The position numbers and the translations under genes were made by a program. The notes beneath the pieces are model-generated. The model ran no database searches and had not been told where the DNA came from. It was given only the letters and a program-made list of their open reading frames with translations. A DNA stretch of 64,000 nt, taken from assembly GCA_027575765.1 (NCBI GenBank), contig JANBPT010000063.1, positions 22,936 to 86,935 of the forward strand, written 5' to 3'. This document shows positions 52,589-64,000 of this stretch, piece after piece (the stretch's first letter is position 1; every line of letters starts with the position of its first letter). The stretch is from Tieghemiomyces parasiticus. Its lineage: Eukaryota; Kickxellomycota; Dimargaritomycetes; Dimargaritales; Dimargaritaceae.

Positions 52589-55034
52589 TCACTTGTCCAT
52601 GTTGTGCACCGCCTCGTCTGGGTGACTATAGTACGGCTGGCTGGCATGGTCACCAGGGGCTTCAGCGTAATTCAATGGGGGCGATCCGGCAGCCATACCC
52701 CTAGCATTCCCGTTGCCGCTGTCGTGGCTACTCGTGGGGTAGTGAGGCGCCGACACGGACCCACCCGGTTGCGCATCGTAGCCGTAGTACATTGGGTACG
52801 GCGGCGGGTACGCATTACCGTAGGCCATGTTCCAGCCCACCGGGGGCTGAGGTGACTGCTGAGAAGGATACGGCGGGTACTGTGGGTACGGGTGGGCGTG
52901 CTGCGGCTGAGGGCGTGATAGTGGGGAGGTGGTCCCAGCAGTCGGGGCCAGGGGGGCAGCAGTATTGTAGTGCGGCATACCGGCGTAGCCGCCCCCGTGG
53001 TAACCATAGGGTTGGGAAGGATAGCCGCCGGACAGGGGCGAGGTATAGTAGGCCAGGTGTGGCGCGGGCGGTGGAGTGTGTGTGGCAGATGCGGCCCCGC
53101 TGACTGAGGCCGTCTGGGAAGTCCCTGCGGTCCGTTCCTTACCCCACGAACACCGTAAGGGCCGGTCGTTGAGGAGGGTACCGTTGAGGGTGGCGATCGC
53201 GGCCGTGGCATTTTCATGAGTGTCAAGTCTATAAAGCGAGAATAGGAGGGGGGGACGAAGGTGAGTAGGTTGATTGGGCATTGGTCCGGACGGGAGAGGT
53301 CAATGAGTCGTACATTACGGCGGGAGAGAGGGCAGAACGGGCGTCCAACCTGGCGGTGCCTTACTTACTTAATGAAGGCGTACCCGCGGTCTAGCTGGAA
53401 CCGCGTACTAACGATGTATCCGAACCGACGCAGTAGCGTGATAATGTGCTCGGTGGTTGTCGTCTGTGCCAGGTTCCCAAGGTACACGGTGGTGTTGTAG
53501 AGAGGAGTTTGGGCTAAGATGATCTCGTAGTTGGTGTTACCGGGCTTGGCACGGTGGGCCGACGGGGCCGATCCCTTCTGGTTGGCCCAGTTGACGCGGA
53601 CGCTGCGGCTGCCGATCGGCTGTCCGTTCATAGCCTCGATGGCCCGCTCGGCATCGGCCCGATCGCGGTAAGCCACGAAGCCGAAGCCACGGGTCTTACC
53701 GGACTTGGCGTCCCACATGACACGAGCGTCGCTGGTTATTCGTGGGCAGGTGAGGGTATGAAGGAACGTTTTAGGCGCGGAATCTGAGTGCCTAGAATAT
53801 ACTGCTTCTATAGGACACGTAATAGATGCGACGAAAACACCCGGCCCTTACGACGTGTATTAAGGGGATTGCCAGGAGCGAGGTACTACTCACCTCATAT
53901 TGCCATACTCCATAAAGGCCTTCTGGAGAATCTGGTCGTTGACCTCGGGGCTTAGATCGCCAACAAATATGTGGAAATGGGCTGGGGGTATGTAGGGGGG
54001 TTATAGGCAAAGCGAGCGTAAAGGGCGCTGGCTGGCGGTTAGGAGCCGATTGAAAGCATAGTATCTCATTAGAGCTTATCGGTTATTAACCAGCATTGTG
54101 GGAAGGATGGTACGGTTCAACCTACCTGATGTATCCTCGCGGGTATTAATGGAGCTGGCGAAGGCCCAGTTGATTTTCAGTTCCTGTGACGGGAAAAGTG
54201 GTGGGAACGGTAAAAACTCGTTAGTCGTGGGATTGGGCGTGGAAATACGGGGGCGACAAGGTACCTACCCCGCATTCTGTACGGTCCCTTCGTTAGTGAC
54301 CTACTTTATCGTGAAGCGCCTTGCCCTGAATTTCAGCCAGAGCCTTGCCAGCTGAGATGTGATCGACGAATTCCACGAAGCCGTAGTTCAGACCACCATG
54401 GGCAAACTGGAGAGGGCAGCAAAGAGCAAGGCCGACGGGCCCAGTGATGGGGTAAGGCAGGGCGGGTGATTCGCAGGGGCCAGGTTAGAACATGATTGGA
54501 TTAGTGCTAAGTAGCGGCACCTTGTCAAGCCGAGGGTCGGGTAAAGTATTACGGAGAGCAGGCCAGGACTCTGGCACCTATTCAGCCACACCCTGGATGC
54601 TGAACGACTCAACAATGGGCCACACACATGACGCGTGCCACCGTACGAATACACTAGGCGTGACTGCGGCCCAACCGGTACAGACGAACAGTGCGGCGGT
54701 CCCGGGCGTTGAAGCATCGGCGCACACCGCCCCTTCACATCCTTATGCACTACCCCTTAACCTGATCTTGAGGCTGTTGCCGCTGATTGGCCAGCCGATT
54801 CCGTCCACTTACCGCGCGGTTTGTGATAATCTTGACCGATTGTACGTCGCCCAGGGGAGCAAACACCTCGCGGAGTTCGTCCTCCGTGATGTTACTGTCA
54901 AGGTTGCCCACGTAGAGACTCCGGCAGCCCTGACTAGTGGCCCCGTCGGTCGACGGAGACGGTGGGGTCACGGCGGCGGCCGGTGACGTTTTTTCCGCCG
55001 CTGGGTCAGGCGATGAGGGATGGTGAGAGGACAT
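52589..55034 (-). CDS. TIA1/Pub1-like three-RRM RNA-binding protein (6 exons)
   Basis: complement(52589..53228, 53369..53731, 53894..53981, 54126..54183, 54305..54406, 54813..55034), five GT-AG introns with matching phases, 490 residues. Three RNA recognition motifs are present. RRM1 has RNP2 LYVGNL (40-45) and RNP1 LNYGFVEF (80-87). RRM2 has RNP2 IFVGDL (about 132-137) with HFHIFVGDLSPEVND and RNP1 RGFGFVAY (about 171-178). RRM3 has RNP2 VYLGNL (239-244) and DRGYAFIK split by an intron. The linker INWAFASSINTREDT and the segment SVRVNWANQKG are typical of TIA1/Pub1. The C-terminal ~190 residues are Pro/Tyr/Gly/Gln-rich and prion-like, as in stress-granule proteins. The family binds U-rich 3' UTRs, regulating mRNA stability, translation and splicing. 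Pub1 is the nearest named fungal relative; Csx1 and Nam8 are alternatives. Confidence 0.93.
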
Positions 55035-57903
55035 GTGGGGCTCGAGCCGAGGTAGGTGTTCAGGCCCGGGGAGTTGACGGTTTGACGGAGCTGATGAGCA
55101 AAGGGCAAGGGCGCTGCTTCGAAGAAAGCAGTTGTGAGGGTGCGGTAGGGTTGCTCAAAGGAGGCGGTTGGGGAGAGAGAGAGGAGAGATAGGTCTGACG
55201 ACAAAGTCCGCAGGCCGGAGAAGCTGGTACAGGCAAGTGAAGTGGAAAGGGGCGAGGTTCTAGCGAGCCGCGTGGTACTGAAAGCGGGGCGATGGTTGCC
55301 AACGGGTTGCCCAGCAACGTAGCGATGACCAAGTGGGTGGCGGTGAAGGGGAGTGGGGCTATCTAACAGAGGTTACAGGTCTCTATCACTCGAGGGTGAC
55401 GAGGAGGGAGGGGCGAGCGGTGGTCAGAGGTGCACAATCGAGGGTCTAAAACGCCCGGGTGCGGTAGAGAAGGCGCAGAAGGTCCAGAAGACTATAAAAG
55501 GTGCAGGCTTGAGAAGACAAGGTAGGTGTAGCGGGTCGGTCGGGGCGAGCCGGCGGCCTTAGTAAGGGAAAATCGACAGTGGGTGGAGGTGGCCAAGACG
55601 TCACTCGGTGGAATTGGGGCGCAAGCGGGGTGCGTGGCTAGCCAGGCGCAGGCTGGGTGTGCAAAGGGGGATGGGCTACAGTCAGAACAGGCAGGGTGTC
55701 TACCGTATCCCCGAAGTGGCTTAAGGTGTTAGGGAAATACAAGAAGTGAAAGGGGTGGGAGAGGAAACTAGACGAAAGGCTGGGCTCTTGCAGCAGATGG
55801 TGAGGGACCGAACTGATGGCCGGCAGGGAAGACAGGCCAGGGAGACACAACAAGAGGGGGTGGGGGTAGCATCTGTAGGGGGGACGCTGGTTGGCAATTT
55901 AATCGAGCTGGAGGATGGAGAGTGGCCGGGTGAGGAGCAGTCGGCAGAGCCCGTGTGGAAAGTGAGGACGCCGGATGGGAATGGTGGGAGGCGCGAGGGC
56001 TAGCGTACAGAGGGGAAGCCACCTGTCGCTACAGGCCGAGCGATGGCCAGCCGCCATTAGGAGCCCTACACGGTACGGGTCGTGGTGGGCGGCTGTTCAC
56101 AGGCATTTGCAGTGGTCTGTTTGGCCAGAAGTCGTAGGGACGAGGCCTGCTACCCCACGACGGACATTGCGCCCCGAGGCCGTAGCCCTAGTGGGCTTGG
56201 CACATTCGCCCCCCTTCTCTCTTCCCCACCTTCCCCGCGCGCCCTTTTCCACATTAGTCCTGGAGGTCACACAGGCGCCGAGCAACTTGAGAGTGGGGAG
56301 GCTGGTCGCAACCAACTTGTTTATACCCCCGGGCCAATGTGGGTATGGATAGACTTCAATTGTCGCTCCAGAAAAGCCATGGTTACCAGCGGCCAGAAAT
56401 GAAATTGCTATCGGCGTAGAGTGGCGGTGTGCGGGAGTGTGGTGTTGACTGTGAGCGAGGCGTTTTAATGAACAGTCCCGCACGTATTGCAAGGGGGCGA
56501 CGGTGGCTAGTACCCACCGATACAGTACGTCCGTGAGTAATGGCCGAGTCTGCAGCCAAGCCTGGTCCAGGGTGGGGATCGGCCAGGCCTGTATAATATG
56601 AAACGCAAGTCCGGGGGTTTGCTTCGCTTCCCCGCATTCCTGAATATAAGCGGGGTTAGAGGACAGGAAGCGCGGTAGGCACCAGCTTGACAATGCATTG
56701 GGCTTGCGTCGGGTTCCTCCGCGGACCACGTTGCCGCTACCTGTCCTGCTTGGTGATTACGGTCTAGACGGGGAATGAGGTCCAGTACCGATCATTCCAA
56801 GCGCTAAGCTCCGCTGGCTACCAGGCCTATTCAAACGCAATACACGGCCCACGAAGAAGGTATTTTATAGGTGCAGTGAACTCCCCGCAAAGTTAACCGC
56901 ATGAGCAGTGCCTCTAGTACCTGTACTACTACGGTCTTCGTTTACCTACACGACAGTAGAGATCTCGCCGATCCTCCGCTGGTGCCCCCCCTTTCACCCA
57001 CTAGGCATGGCCGATAGTATTCTCCGTTGGTTTCCTCCCGTCGCGGGGAAATTGTCAAGGAGGGCATACGAATGAGTGGGTAGTGTGTCCAGCAGGGTCC
57101 CCGTCATGCAGCGTTCCGCCCTATTAACCCTTAGTTAATGCGACCCGTCCGATTAATAGGCATTTGCCCCGCAGCGTGTGGTGCTGGCCTCTTTATAAGT
57201 TGGCATAAACTTTAAAGATGGGGCAACACAGGCAACCCGTGCTAGCGCCCGGAAGGTTGCTGGACAGCCCTAACCACGCCTGCTGCGTTCCCACAGTTGG
57301 CATGCCAGATTCCTAAGGCCAGCCAAAAGTAGTTTTCAGCTGCGGGCCAGGCCCTATGGAACCGGTAGTACATGATAAGGCCATGGTGCACGATGAGCCA
57401 CAACTCCCAGCTCTTTACCTGGTCTCTCCAATTCTACAATCAATATGACAATGGACCGCGGCCGCAGGATAGCCCTGGAGGACCTGTGGATATTGGACAG
57501 GGTGGTATCCAACTCCGCCCATCCCAATGCGCAGGGTGCTCGGTCCGTGAGGCTTGACGCGATAACCTGCAGAGCCGTTTCCGCGGTGCTGGTACTCGCA
57601 CCTTGACACTCGTCTGCCACTTGCTTTGTTGCGCGTCTCTCCGCCTTCTCTCATCCCACATCACCTGACCCCGTTGCGCATCCGTTCCCGTCCACCTCAC
57701 CAATCTATGTGCCCAATTCCACCTGTTCGACTGCACGCCATCGCTCCTCACATTGCATTCCAGCTTAGCCAACTCCAACCCGCGCATTCCGCTTCACCGA
57801 CCCGCATCGCCAGCGTCTAGGACGTATAGACGTTGGCCGTCGCCTTTCCCACTCACTCACCCTTTCCTCGCCCTCCATACATCTACGCCTTCTCTCAGTA
57901 GCC
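55035..57903. other. Divergent intergenic interval of about 2.9 kb
   Basis: Between the RRM gene and SNF4. 55.0-56.1 kb is purine-rich on the plus strand (pyrimidine-rich leader of the minus gene). 57.6-57.9 kb is pyrimidine-rich on the plus strand and leads into SNF4. Frames of up to 210 residues (minus, 56097-56729) match nothing known. Confidence 0.45.
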
Positions 57904-59484
57904 ATGTCCCAAGACATGATGGTCGAGGACGGCCTCGCCACCCTCCGACAGAAGGTCACCCAGCTTCTCCAACAGCATACAGCCTACGACATGCTACCTG
58001 TGAGCTTCCGACTCGTTGTTTTTGACGCTACTCTGCAGATCCCCAGCGGGCTTGCTCTACTGCTCCAGAACGGTAGGTGCCACGCGACGGGCGACCTAGG
58101 GTCCATGGTGCACAGGGATATGGTCTCTCAACAGCCCCGTTCCCACCGGACGGTTCACCAAGCCCTCTGTGGTATCATACCCAACTGCAGAAACCAACGG
58201 AGCCAGGACGCTGCTCATCCAACATCGACTCTAACCACCAATCACTGTTCTCGCTACCTATGATCACCTCCCTTTACTCCCTAGGCATCGATTGCGCTCC
58301 AGTCTGGGACTCTGAAAACAACGCTTATGTGGGCATGCTAACAGTGACGGATATCTTGGTGTTGGTGCGTCACTACTACGACCAGTACGCGTACGCGGAG
58401 GCCATGTCGGAAATCAGCAACCTAGGCCTCGACGCGTTTAAGGACCTGTACCGTAAGATCACAGAGCGGAGTTGCAACACGTTGGCGCTCCACCCACTCA
58501 AGAGTCTCTATGATGCCGCCCGGATGCTCATCGGGACAGACTACCACAGTCTGGCCCTAGTCGATACAGACACCCACAGCGCCCAGGACAGCGTGGTGTC
58601 AGTGCTGTCCCTGTACAGTATCCTACGATTCGTGTCCATGAACTTCAAGGAGAAGCGGCTGCTCCGGGAACCCCTGGCTGACCGCCAGATTGGTACCTAC
58701 GAAGAGATCGCCACCGCCACCATGGATACCCGCGTCATCGAGGTTATCCATGTCTTTGTCGATAAGAACATTTCCGTCGTACCCATTGTCGACGAGCAAG
58801 GTAGAGCAACGGGGTGTATTTCAAGTGATTGGAGTATAGGACTGCCTCAAAATGACGATGCTAACCTCACCCCCTTTTTATACACCCTCCATTTCACCGG
58901 TATATCATTACTTGCTTATTCTAGGCAAGGTCGTTAACGTATTCGAAGACAAGGACGTGATGGTAAGCCCTAAAGCATATTCACCTGATTAGCCTGGCAG
59001 TTTTTTTTACGAGTGACTTAACATCGGCCTGATGATTAACCTGACCATGTCTTCACTTCCTTCCGCATCTTTCCGGCCCACCCAGATTATGGCCCGGGAC
59101 GACGCCTTGGGTAACCTCGATATTCCCGTGTGCGAAGCGATTCAGCGCCGGCCGGACGTAAGTAACAGTTGTATGCCATGCCCCTACAACGTAGCTGGGA
59201 ACCCTCTGATACCGCATAGGGTTTTATGATGTCCACTTATTAGCTGACACTTCCCCCCTGTTTTTCCTCGCTCCTTTCTCCCACCCACCTCCCCTCCCTC
59301 TTCACCGTATTATTCAACCCAGGACTTTGCCGGCGTCCTGACATGTCGCATTACCGATACGTTGCTCTCCGTAATGGACCTGTTGCGGACGTCCCAACTG
59401 CACCGGCTAATCGTGGTTGACGAGGAGGAGCACCTAGTCGGTATCGTTTCTTTGAGCGATATCTTAAGGGCCATTATGCTCTGA
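57904..59484 (+). CDS. SNF4: AMPK gamma subunit Snf4 (5 exons)
   Basis: join(57904..58072, 58285..58800, 58925..58962, 59086..59157, 59323..59484), four GT-AG introns, phases consistent, 318 residues (yeast Snf4 is 322). Four CBS domains bind AMP/ADP/ATP. The N-terminus has HTAYDMLPVSFRLVVFDATL and the first CBS pair continues ALLLQNGIDCAPVWDSENN, VGMLTVTDILVLVRHYYDQY. CBS2-3 show LALHPLKSLYDAARMLIGTD and SVLSLYSILRFVSMNF. CBS3 ends FVDKNISVVPIVDEQGKVVN, and CBS4 has DLLRTSQLHRLIVVDEEEHL then GIVSLSDILRAIML at the end. Snf4 is the regulatory subunit of SNF1/AMPK, the energy-stress kinase that derepresses alternative carbon use and opposes TORC1. Exon 3 is only 38 nt. Confidence 0.97.
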
Positions 59485-61376
59485 CGGGATATGCCAGACG
59501 GGTCCCGCGTTCAATCAGTAGAACAATCCTCTTTTGGTTATAAAGCTATTCGCTATACCTGACAAGTTCTAGATATCAGGTGATGAGGCGCGTTGCATTG
59601 GATTGCGGCGTAGAGGGGCTTAGTCCCGGGCGTGCAGGTGAGAGGATGCCACCCGCGTTACATTGATTAATTATATGTATATAAGGCGGAGTTGGACAGG
59701 CAAAGTAAATCCCTAATTTCGTCGAAAGTCGAGGCAAAAGTCAATTATGGGGATTTCAACTGATACGACCACGAAAACCATTTCATATCGGTCTCTAACG
59801 CAGCAATGGCCCCAGGTTTCTTAAATGAATATGTCATCGCTAGCACGGATCATTGGCTTCCACCATTTGGGTCAGGATTGTGTGGCACCATGAGGAGCAG
59901 ATGAACTAGCAAAGTCAACCCCTCCCGTCTGAGGAGGGGGGTGAGTTAGCGACGCGTCGTCAAATGGTTGTCTCCTCCCGTCAGGTAGGGTGAGTCTAAA
60001 AGTTTAGTCTAGGACCTGAGCGCTGCTGCCTGATCGAGTCGACGGCGAGGTTAAGGGACCTGTTGATAGGTTCCATGTCTGGGGTTCTTGGAAAGCGCGC
60101 GTGGATGGCTGGTTGGAGGAGCGTCAACCGGTTCTGCTTCTTTCGCGGGGGCCACCGTGACAACGGTGTAATTATCGTTGGTGACGGAACTCGGTACTAG
60201 TCGTGGGTGAAACCCAGCGGGTAGACCGTCCATATCATGCACATCCGGCGTGCCATGAAGGTCACTTGTGGTGAGATGGGACCGATCTACGACGGTGGCC
60301 AAGTGTCACAACTAGTCGACTTCCCTTTCCTCCCCGGTACATTACATAGACGAAGTCAACCGCCCCCCCCCTAGATCCCTATCGGTCTGGTCAAGCAGCG
60401 TCTGCCACATAGCCTCGCCTGGTTATCCATTAATAGGCTAGTATCACCCTAGCCGCGGATTCTACATACCCCAACGCCAATTCCGAGTACCCCCCCCCCC
60501 GTAACCTTAATTACAGCCTTCATATTCTACCACTACGCCGTCCATTTTTGTAGCGGAGTACCCGCGTTATGGCGACAATTGCAAGTAGTAGTAACTCTAT
60601 AATTGTGACGCAGCGAGCCGGATAGACCACATATTCCAAGCCCGAGGCAATGAGAAGCCCGTTACGTGGTTTGGCAGATGCCTAGACATCGCCACTCGCA
60701 ACGACCGATGCCAGTGAGGGTGAACAGATTGACCAACCCCAGTAGTCGCCCGACCAGCTTGGCGATTTTCCCGTAGGTTCCAAGGACATGTCAGTCGGGC
60801 AGCTAATATGACTTCCAAGCGTGGGTCAATGGTGCCCCGTTACTTACGCGTGAAAAGCATGTGCCAAATTAAGATGATGTGCGATATATAGCATCTTGTC
60901 GTCTTGGGGAGGGTGGTTCTGTTTAGGCAAAAATCGGGGTTCCTCACTTTCCAGTAGCCATTTATGTAGCGTATTCCAAAACCACTACTAGCTCCGTGAT
61001 GCCACCTGGTCCTGAAGAAGCCGAACACTGTGATGCGTTGGTGAGCGGCACTAGTTCCTGTCGGTCAAGGCGAGATGAGTAGTTTATAGAGAACATAACA
61101 GGCAGTGTTGGAAACGTGAATAGAGAAGGGCGGGTCGTGGACAGGATTGAAGCGGGGGGGACTAGTGTTGACACATGGATATCGGTGAGACCTGAGCAAA
61201 TCAGAGGTCGCTGGGACATCGGCGCTTGGGTCGGTAGAGAAGTGAGTAACTGAACATACAAGGGAGGAGAGTACACGGCAGGGCAGTCCTAGAAGGCAAA
61301 GCCGAAAGCAACGAGGGAAGTAGTGAGAGTGGGGCCGGGGTCGGGTGCTAGGGCCAAGAACAGCCGACGAAACAAT
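59485..61376. other. Convergent intergenic interval of about 1.9 kb
   Basis: Between the 3' ends of SNF4 and VTI1. A minus frame 60302-60051 encodes 83 plausible residues (hydrophilic, ending GTYQQVP) but I found no partner exon or family. C runs occur at 60363-60371 and 60491-60500. No repeat or RNA gene recognised. Confidence 0.4.
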
Positions 61377-62449
61377 TTATCGGGACAGCTTGAGGTAGAG
61401 GACGACCAGGATGAGGCAGACCAGGAATATAATTACAGCGGCGGTGATCATGCGGTTCGTGGCCATCCTAGGTAGCGCGGTGGGTCCCAGTTACCAGGTG
61501 AACCATCGTTATATTAGGGGAATGGGGATGGGAATGGTGATAGTATAGGTGTAGAGAGGTGGCCGTTAAGTCGAAATTTTCTTGCCCAGAGCAGTGTACC
61601 GAGGGTTCTACCTCGGAAATGGCCGAGCCCCTACTGGGTAAAACCTATCTGGCTACAACCTAAGCCTTACCTGCGGGCCATGGTTTTGATGGTACGCGAG
61701 GCCTTGTCGATGTGGCCGTCTGCCTCCATGAGCTGGTGTAATTGAGGAGTAAGAGTGCGACATGAAAGAAACAGACAGATAATTAGCGGCGACCGCGTAG
61801 CGAGGGAGGTCCAAAAGCGCGTAGGGAGTGGTTTGATCGACTAATTCTCCTCATATCTTTAGCTACCTACCGTGTCGCGGGTACGAATGATCTGTTCGCG
61901 CTGGGTACGCAGGTCAGCGAGGATCCCCGCACCCACCGACTCGGTCTCGAGGGCGAGGACGTGGCTATCCTGGAGCCGCCGGCTGCTATCGTTCAGCCGT
62001 TCGGTGCCGGCAAGTAGACGGGTACGTTGGTCCATGGAGGCGCTATCAAACTCGGAAGGCGACCCGGCGTCGCCCGGCCCACGGCCGCCTGCTCCGGCGG
62101 ACGTCCCCGTCCGGTCGCCGAAAAGTTCCTGGCGATCACGGTCATACCCGGCAGCGGCCTTCTTGAGGTCACGCTTAAACTGGTCGAGATCGGTGCGGTA
62201 GGTACGGAGACGGCTCTGGAGCCGATTGCGTACCGAGAAGGGGGTGTTAAACACTTCGATTTCCATTTGGCCCAGGATTTCATCGGCCTCTTCAATCTCG
62301 CGCTGGGCCGTCTTGGCATTCTGAGACTTGGCGTCCCCCGTTGCGGACGGGATGAGAGTGTGAATGAACTTGCTAATGTCTTGGGCGAGAGCCTTGTAGT
62401 CTTGCTCGTAGCTCTCGAAGAGGTCGGGCCCGCCGGCGTGGACGCTCAT
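61377..62449 (-). CDS. VTI1: Vti1, Qb-SNARE (3 exons)
   Basis: complement(61377..61467, 61671..61732, 61871..62449), two GT-AG introns (203 and 138 nt), 243 residues. The N-terminal Habc three-helix domain (FESYEQDYKALAQDISKFIH; EADEILGQMEIEVFNTPFSV; RNRLQSRLRTYRTDLDQFKR) is followed by a disordered Gly/Ser linker. The linker leads to the SNARE motif, which starts LNDSSRRLQDSHVLALETES, continues VGAGILADLRTQREQIIRTR and LMEADGHIDKASRTIKTMAR, and ends in a C-terminal transmembrane anchor (about residues 221-239, ITAAVIIFLVCLILVVLYLK). Vti1 acts in Golgi-to-endosome, vacuole and retrograde Golgi fusion. The splice sites fall within the SNARE motif and just before the anchor. Slightly longer than yeast Vti1 (217) because of the linker. 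Confidence 0.96.
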
Positions 62450-64000
62450 GTTGGAAGTAGAGCGGATGGTGGTGAGGTCGGGGGAAGGGCGAGGGCGTGG
62501 AGTAAGGAAGGGGTGCCGTCGATGGCGTGGAATATGGACGGAAGAGAGTGGAAAAAAAGGGTAGCGAAGGTGAACTAGAAATGGACGCCAGAGAAATGAG
62601 CAGATGAGCTAGAGCACAGGGGTGGAAAAGAGGGGGAAGGACTGGGATGCATCCAACGGGGAACGAGAATATGACTAAACCTGTGAATTGGCGCGAAGAG
62701 TGTGCAATGTGAGGTGTAGCGCATAGAGGGCGTTGCTGGAGCCCAAGGGCGGGGGTGGCCAAGCCCTGGGAGGTGCCAAGAGAATGGGGAGAACCGAGTG
62801 CGACGGCTGCGCCGCATTTCCGCGCTCGGCGCGGGTGGTAAGAGATACGATACAAGGCCAGGGGTGGAGGGCGAATGGCTGGCCAGGCGAGCATCTGGGC
62901 TGGCACCGCTGGCCGAGGGGTTCCGCGGCATGTATTCCGGGCACGCGGCCAAGCAGCCGTAAGCCGCTTCGATATATGCGAAGAGTGGACAGGGGGGGGG
63001 GATCCGAACGCTTGTCAAGAAAATACAATAATCCCCCAGAGCATCCACTTTTTGAGTGGGCACCCTCAGCCGATCCCCACCTCGGTGCGGGAACGCCGGT
63101 ACTGCTCCCACCGGGGAGACACAAGCCCAGCGGGCATTGAGTATCTGTACCACCTCGCTTCCTACGGCAGCAGAGCTGGTGGAGTGGGTGCATGCTGGCA
63201 TCGGCCAAGGGTCTTTCCTCAGGCCGGCGGCCACAATCGCCCCTCGCCAAGGCGGGCCCCATGGCCGAGGTTCCCACGAGCGGCAGCACCGTAACACACG
63301 GCTCTGCTGCCGCGCCCATCGAAAGCCTCCTCCCCCCAACTGGGTATCCTGCCCTGCCACCCTAGCTGTACATGGTCTGATTGTGTGGACATGCCAGCGC
63401 GGCTGTAATAGCCGGTCGATGTCAGCGGCTGAAAAGGTCCTGCCGCTCTGGCCGGCGGTTCACATGTGAGGACGTTCTGGACCTCATCGGCAGAGCGAGA
63501 AAAGCTAGGACATTCAAGGGCGTGGGGCATATATATCCAGCTCCAACCGCCCGAGCAAATCCCTGTCTATCCATAGCCGCCTGGGTAGCGTGCGGAGCCA
63601 AGGGAATAGGGCAGTGTGGGATAGATTAGGGCCCATTGTCCCACATGCGCCGGCTGAGCGGTGACGTCCGCCACCCTGTCCATCCCCACCCCCACCCCCA
63701 TATTCCTTATCTCTGGCCAGCTATTCAATCTGATCGATAACGTCAGGCTGAGAAGATGGCGATGGCGGGCCCACGCAATATATCCTGGGGCAGCCTGTCC
63801 AACGCCAATGACGGGCCGTCCTCTCGCAGCCAGATAAACTGCTAAGAAGCGCGAACACCGATGGAGCGTATTAGGCAGTGATTGGGCCATGGAGGTCCGC
63901 CGTCACCCGCACCACTCCCAAGCCCCTCGCCTGCAGCAGGCCGGTCCGTTTGGTACCCTGGTGACCTCATGGCGGTAGGGTCCTCTCCCACAAGGCCCTG
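62450..64000. other. Intergenic to window end, no gene recognised
   Basis: The first few hundred bases should be the VTI1 promoter and leader. The longest frame is 261 residues on the minus strand (62575-63360), but overlapping frames of similar size occur in the other phases of the same GC-rich DNA and none has domain-like features. No repeats or RNA genes seen. Confidence 0.45.

Noticed and set aside
56097..56729. 210-residue minus-strand frame
   Set aside because: No similarity and no signal or domain features.
60051..60302. 83-residue minus-strand frame that looks like a terminal exon
   Set aside because: Plausible composition but no upstream exon with matching phase or family could be found.
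62575..63360. 261-residue minus-strand frame
   Set aside because: Overlaps other long frames in different phases of GC-rich DNA, has erratic composition and no recognisable domain.
1..64000. CRISPR array, prophage, toxin-antitoxin or other bacterial system
   Set aside because: No direct-repeat arrays or bacterial operon structure; genes have eukaryotic introns, long leaders and poly(A) signals.

Overview
This window is nuclear DNA of a fungus with roughly 55-58% GC in genes, probably an early-diverging (zygomycete-grade) lineage. Fungal markers are an Egt1-type ergothioneine synthase, a Kre9/Knh-type GPI cell-wall protein, an Lte1-like RasGEF and an Snf4-type AMPK gamma subunit. A Ragulator LAMTOR4-like protein, a kinesin-12 and an ANKRD54-like ankyrin protein argue against Saccharomycotina. 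The lineage is an inference from protein content only. There is no sign of bacterial operons, CRISPR arrays, prophage or rRNA genes, and no convincing tRNA.

Layout. 1-739 (-): 5' part of KOG1/Raptor (TORC1), cut by the window edge. 2150-5170 (-): EGT1. 6773-8685 (-): NSE4, seven exons. 9834-10682 (-): Kre9/Knh-like GPI protein. 10.7-15.3 kb: gene-poor gap. 15308-17185 (+): DGAT1/ARE-like MBOAT acyltransferase. 17919-20882 (-): five-domain fasciclin membrane protein. 20.9-24.0 kb: gap. 24002-25930 (+): two-exon ankyrin protein. 27494-32350 (-): 1618-residue RasGEF. 34369-34611 (+): small membrane protein. 35817-36827 (+): O-methyltransferase with a presequence-like N-terminus. 39299-42313 (-): kinesin-12. 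44143-46254 (+): carotenoid oxygenase. 46865-48937 (+): CLF1/crooked neck. 49197-49650 (-): LAMTOR4-like. 50045-51168 (+): prefoldin subunit 6, five exons. 51.48-52.08 kb (-): decayed mariner-type transposase. 52589-55034 (-): TIA1/Pub1-like three-RRM protein, six exons. 57904-59484 (+): SNF4, five exons. 61377-62449 (-): VTI1, three exons. 62.45-64 kb: no gene seen.

Seven genes have introns. I assembled all seven by eye from GT-AG sites, phase and family alignment, and the resulting proteins are of family-typical length or somewhat longer. The other complete genes, including the longest ones, are single open frames. Several proteins act in nutrient signalling and the vacuole/lysosome (Kog1, LAMTOR4, Snf4, Vti1). 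They are scattered on both strands among unrelated genes, so this is probably chance rather than a cluster. I found no new multi-gene system. The observations most worth following are a cysteine-rich insertion inside the RasGEF catalytic domain, an altered fourth iron-ligand motif in the carotenoid oxygenase, an acyltransferase lacking the usual Asp of its FYxDWWN motif, and the mariner relic.
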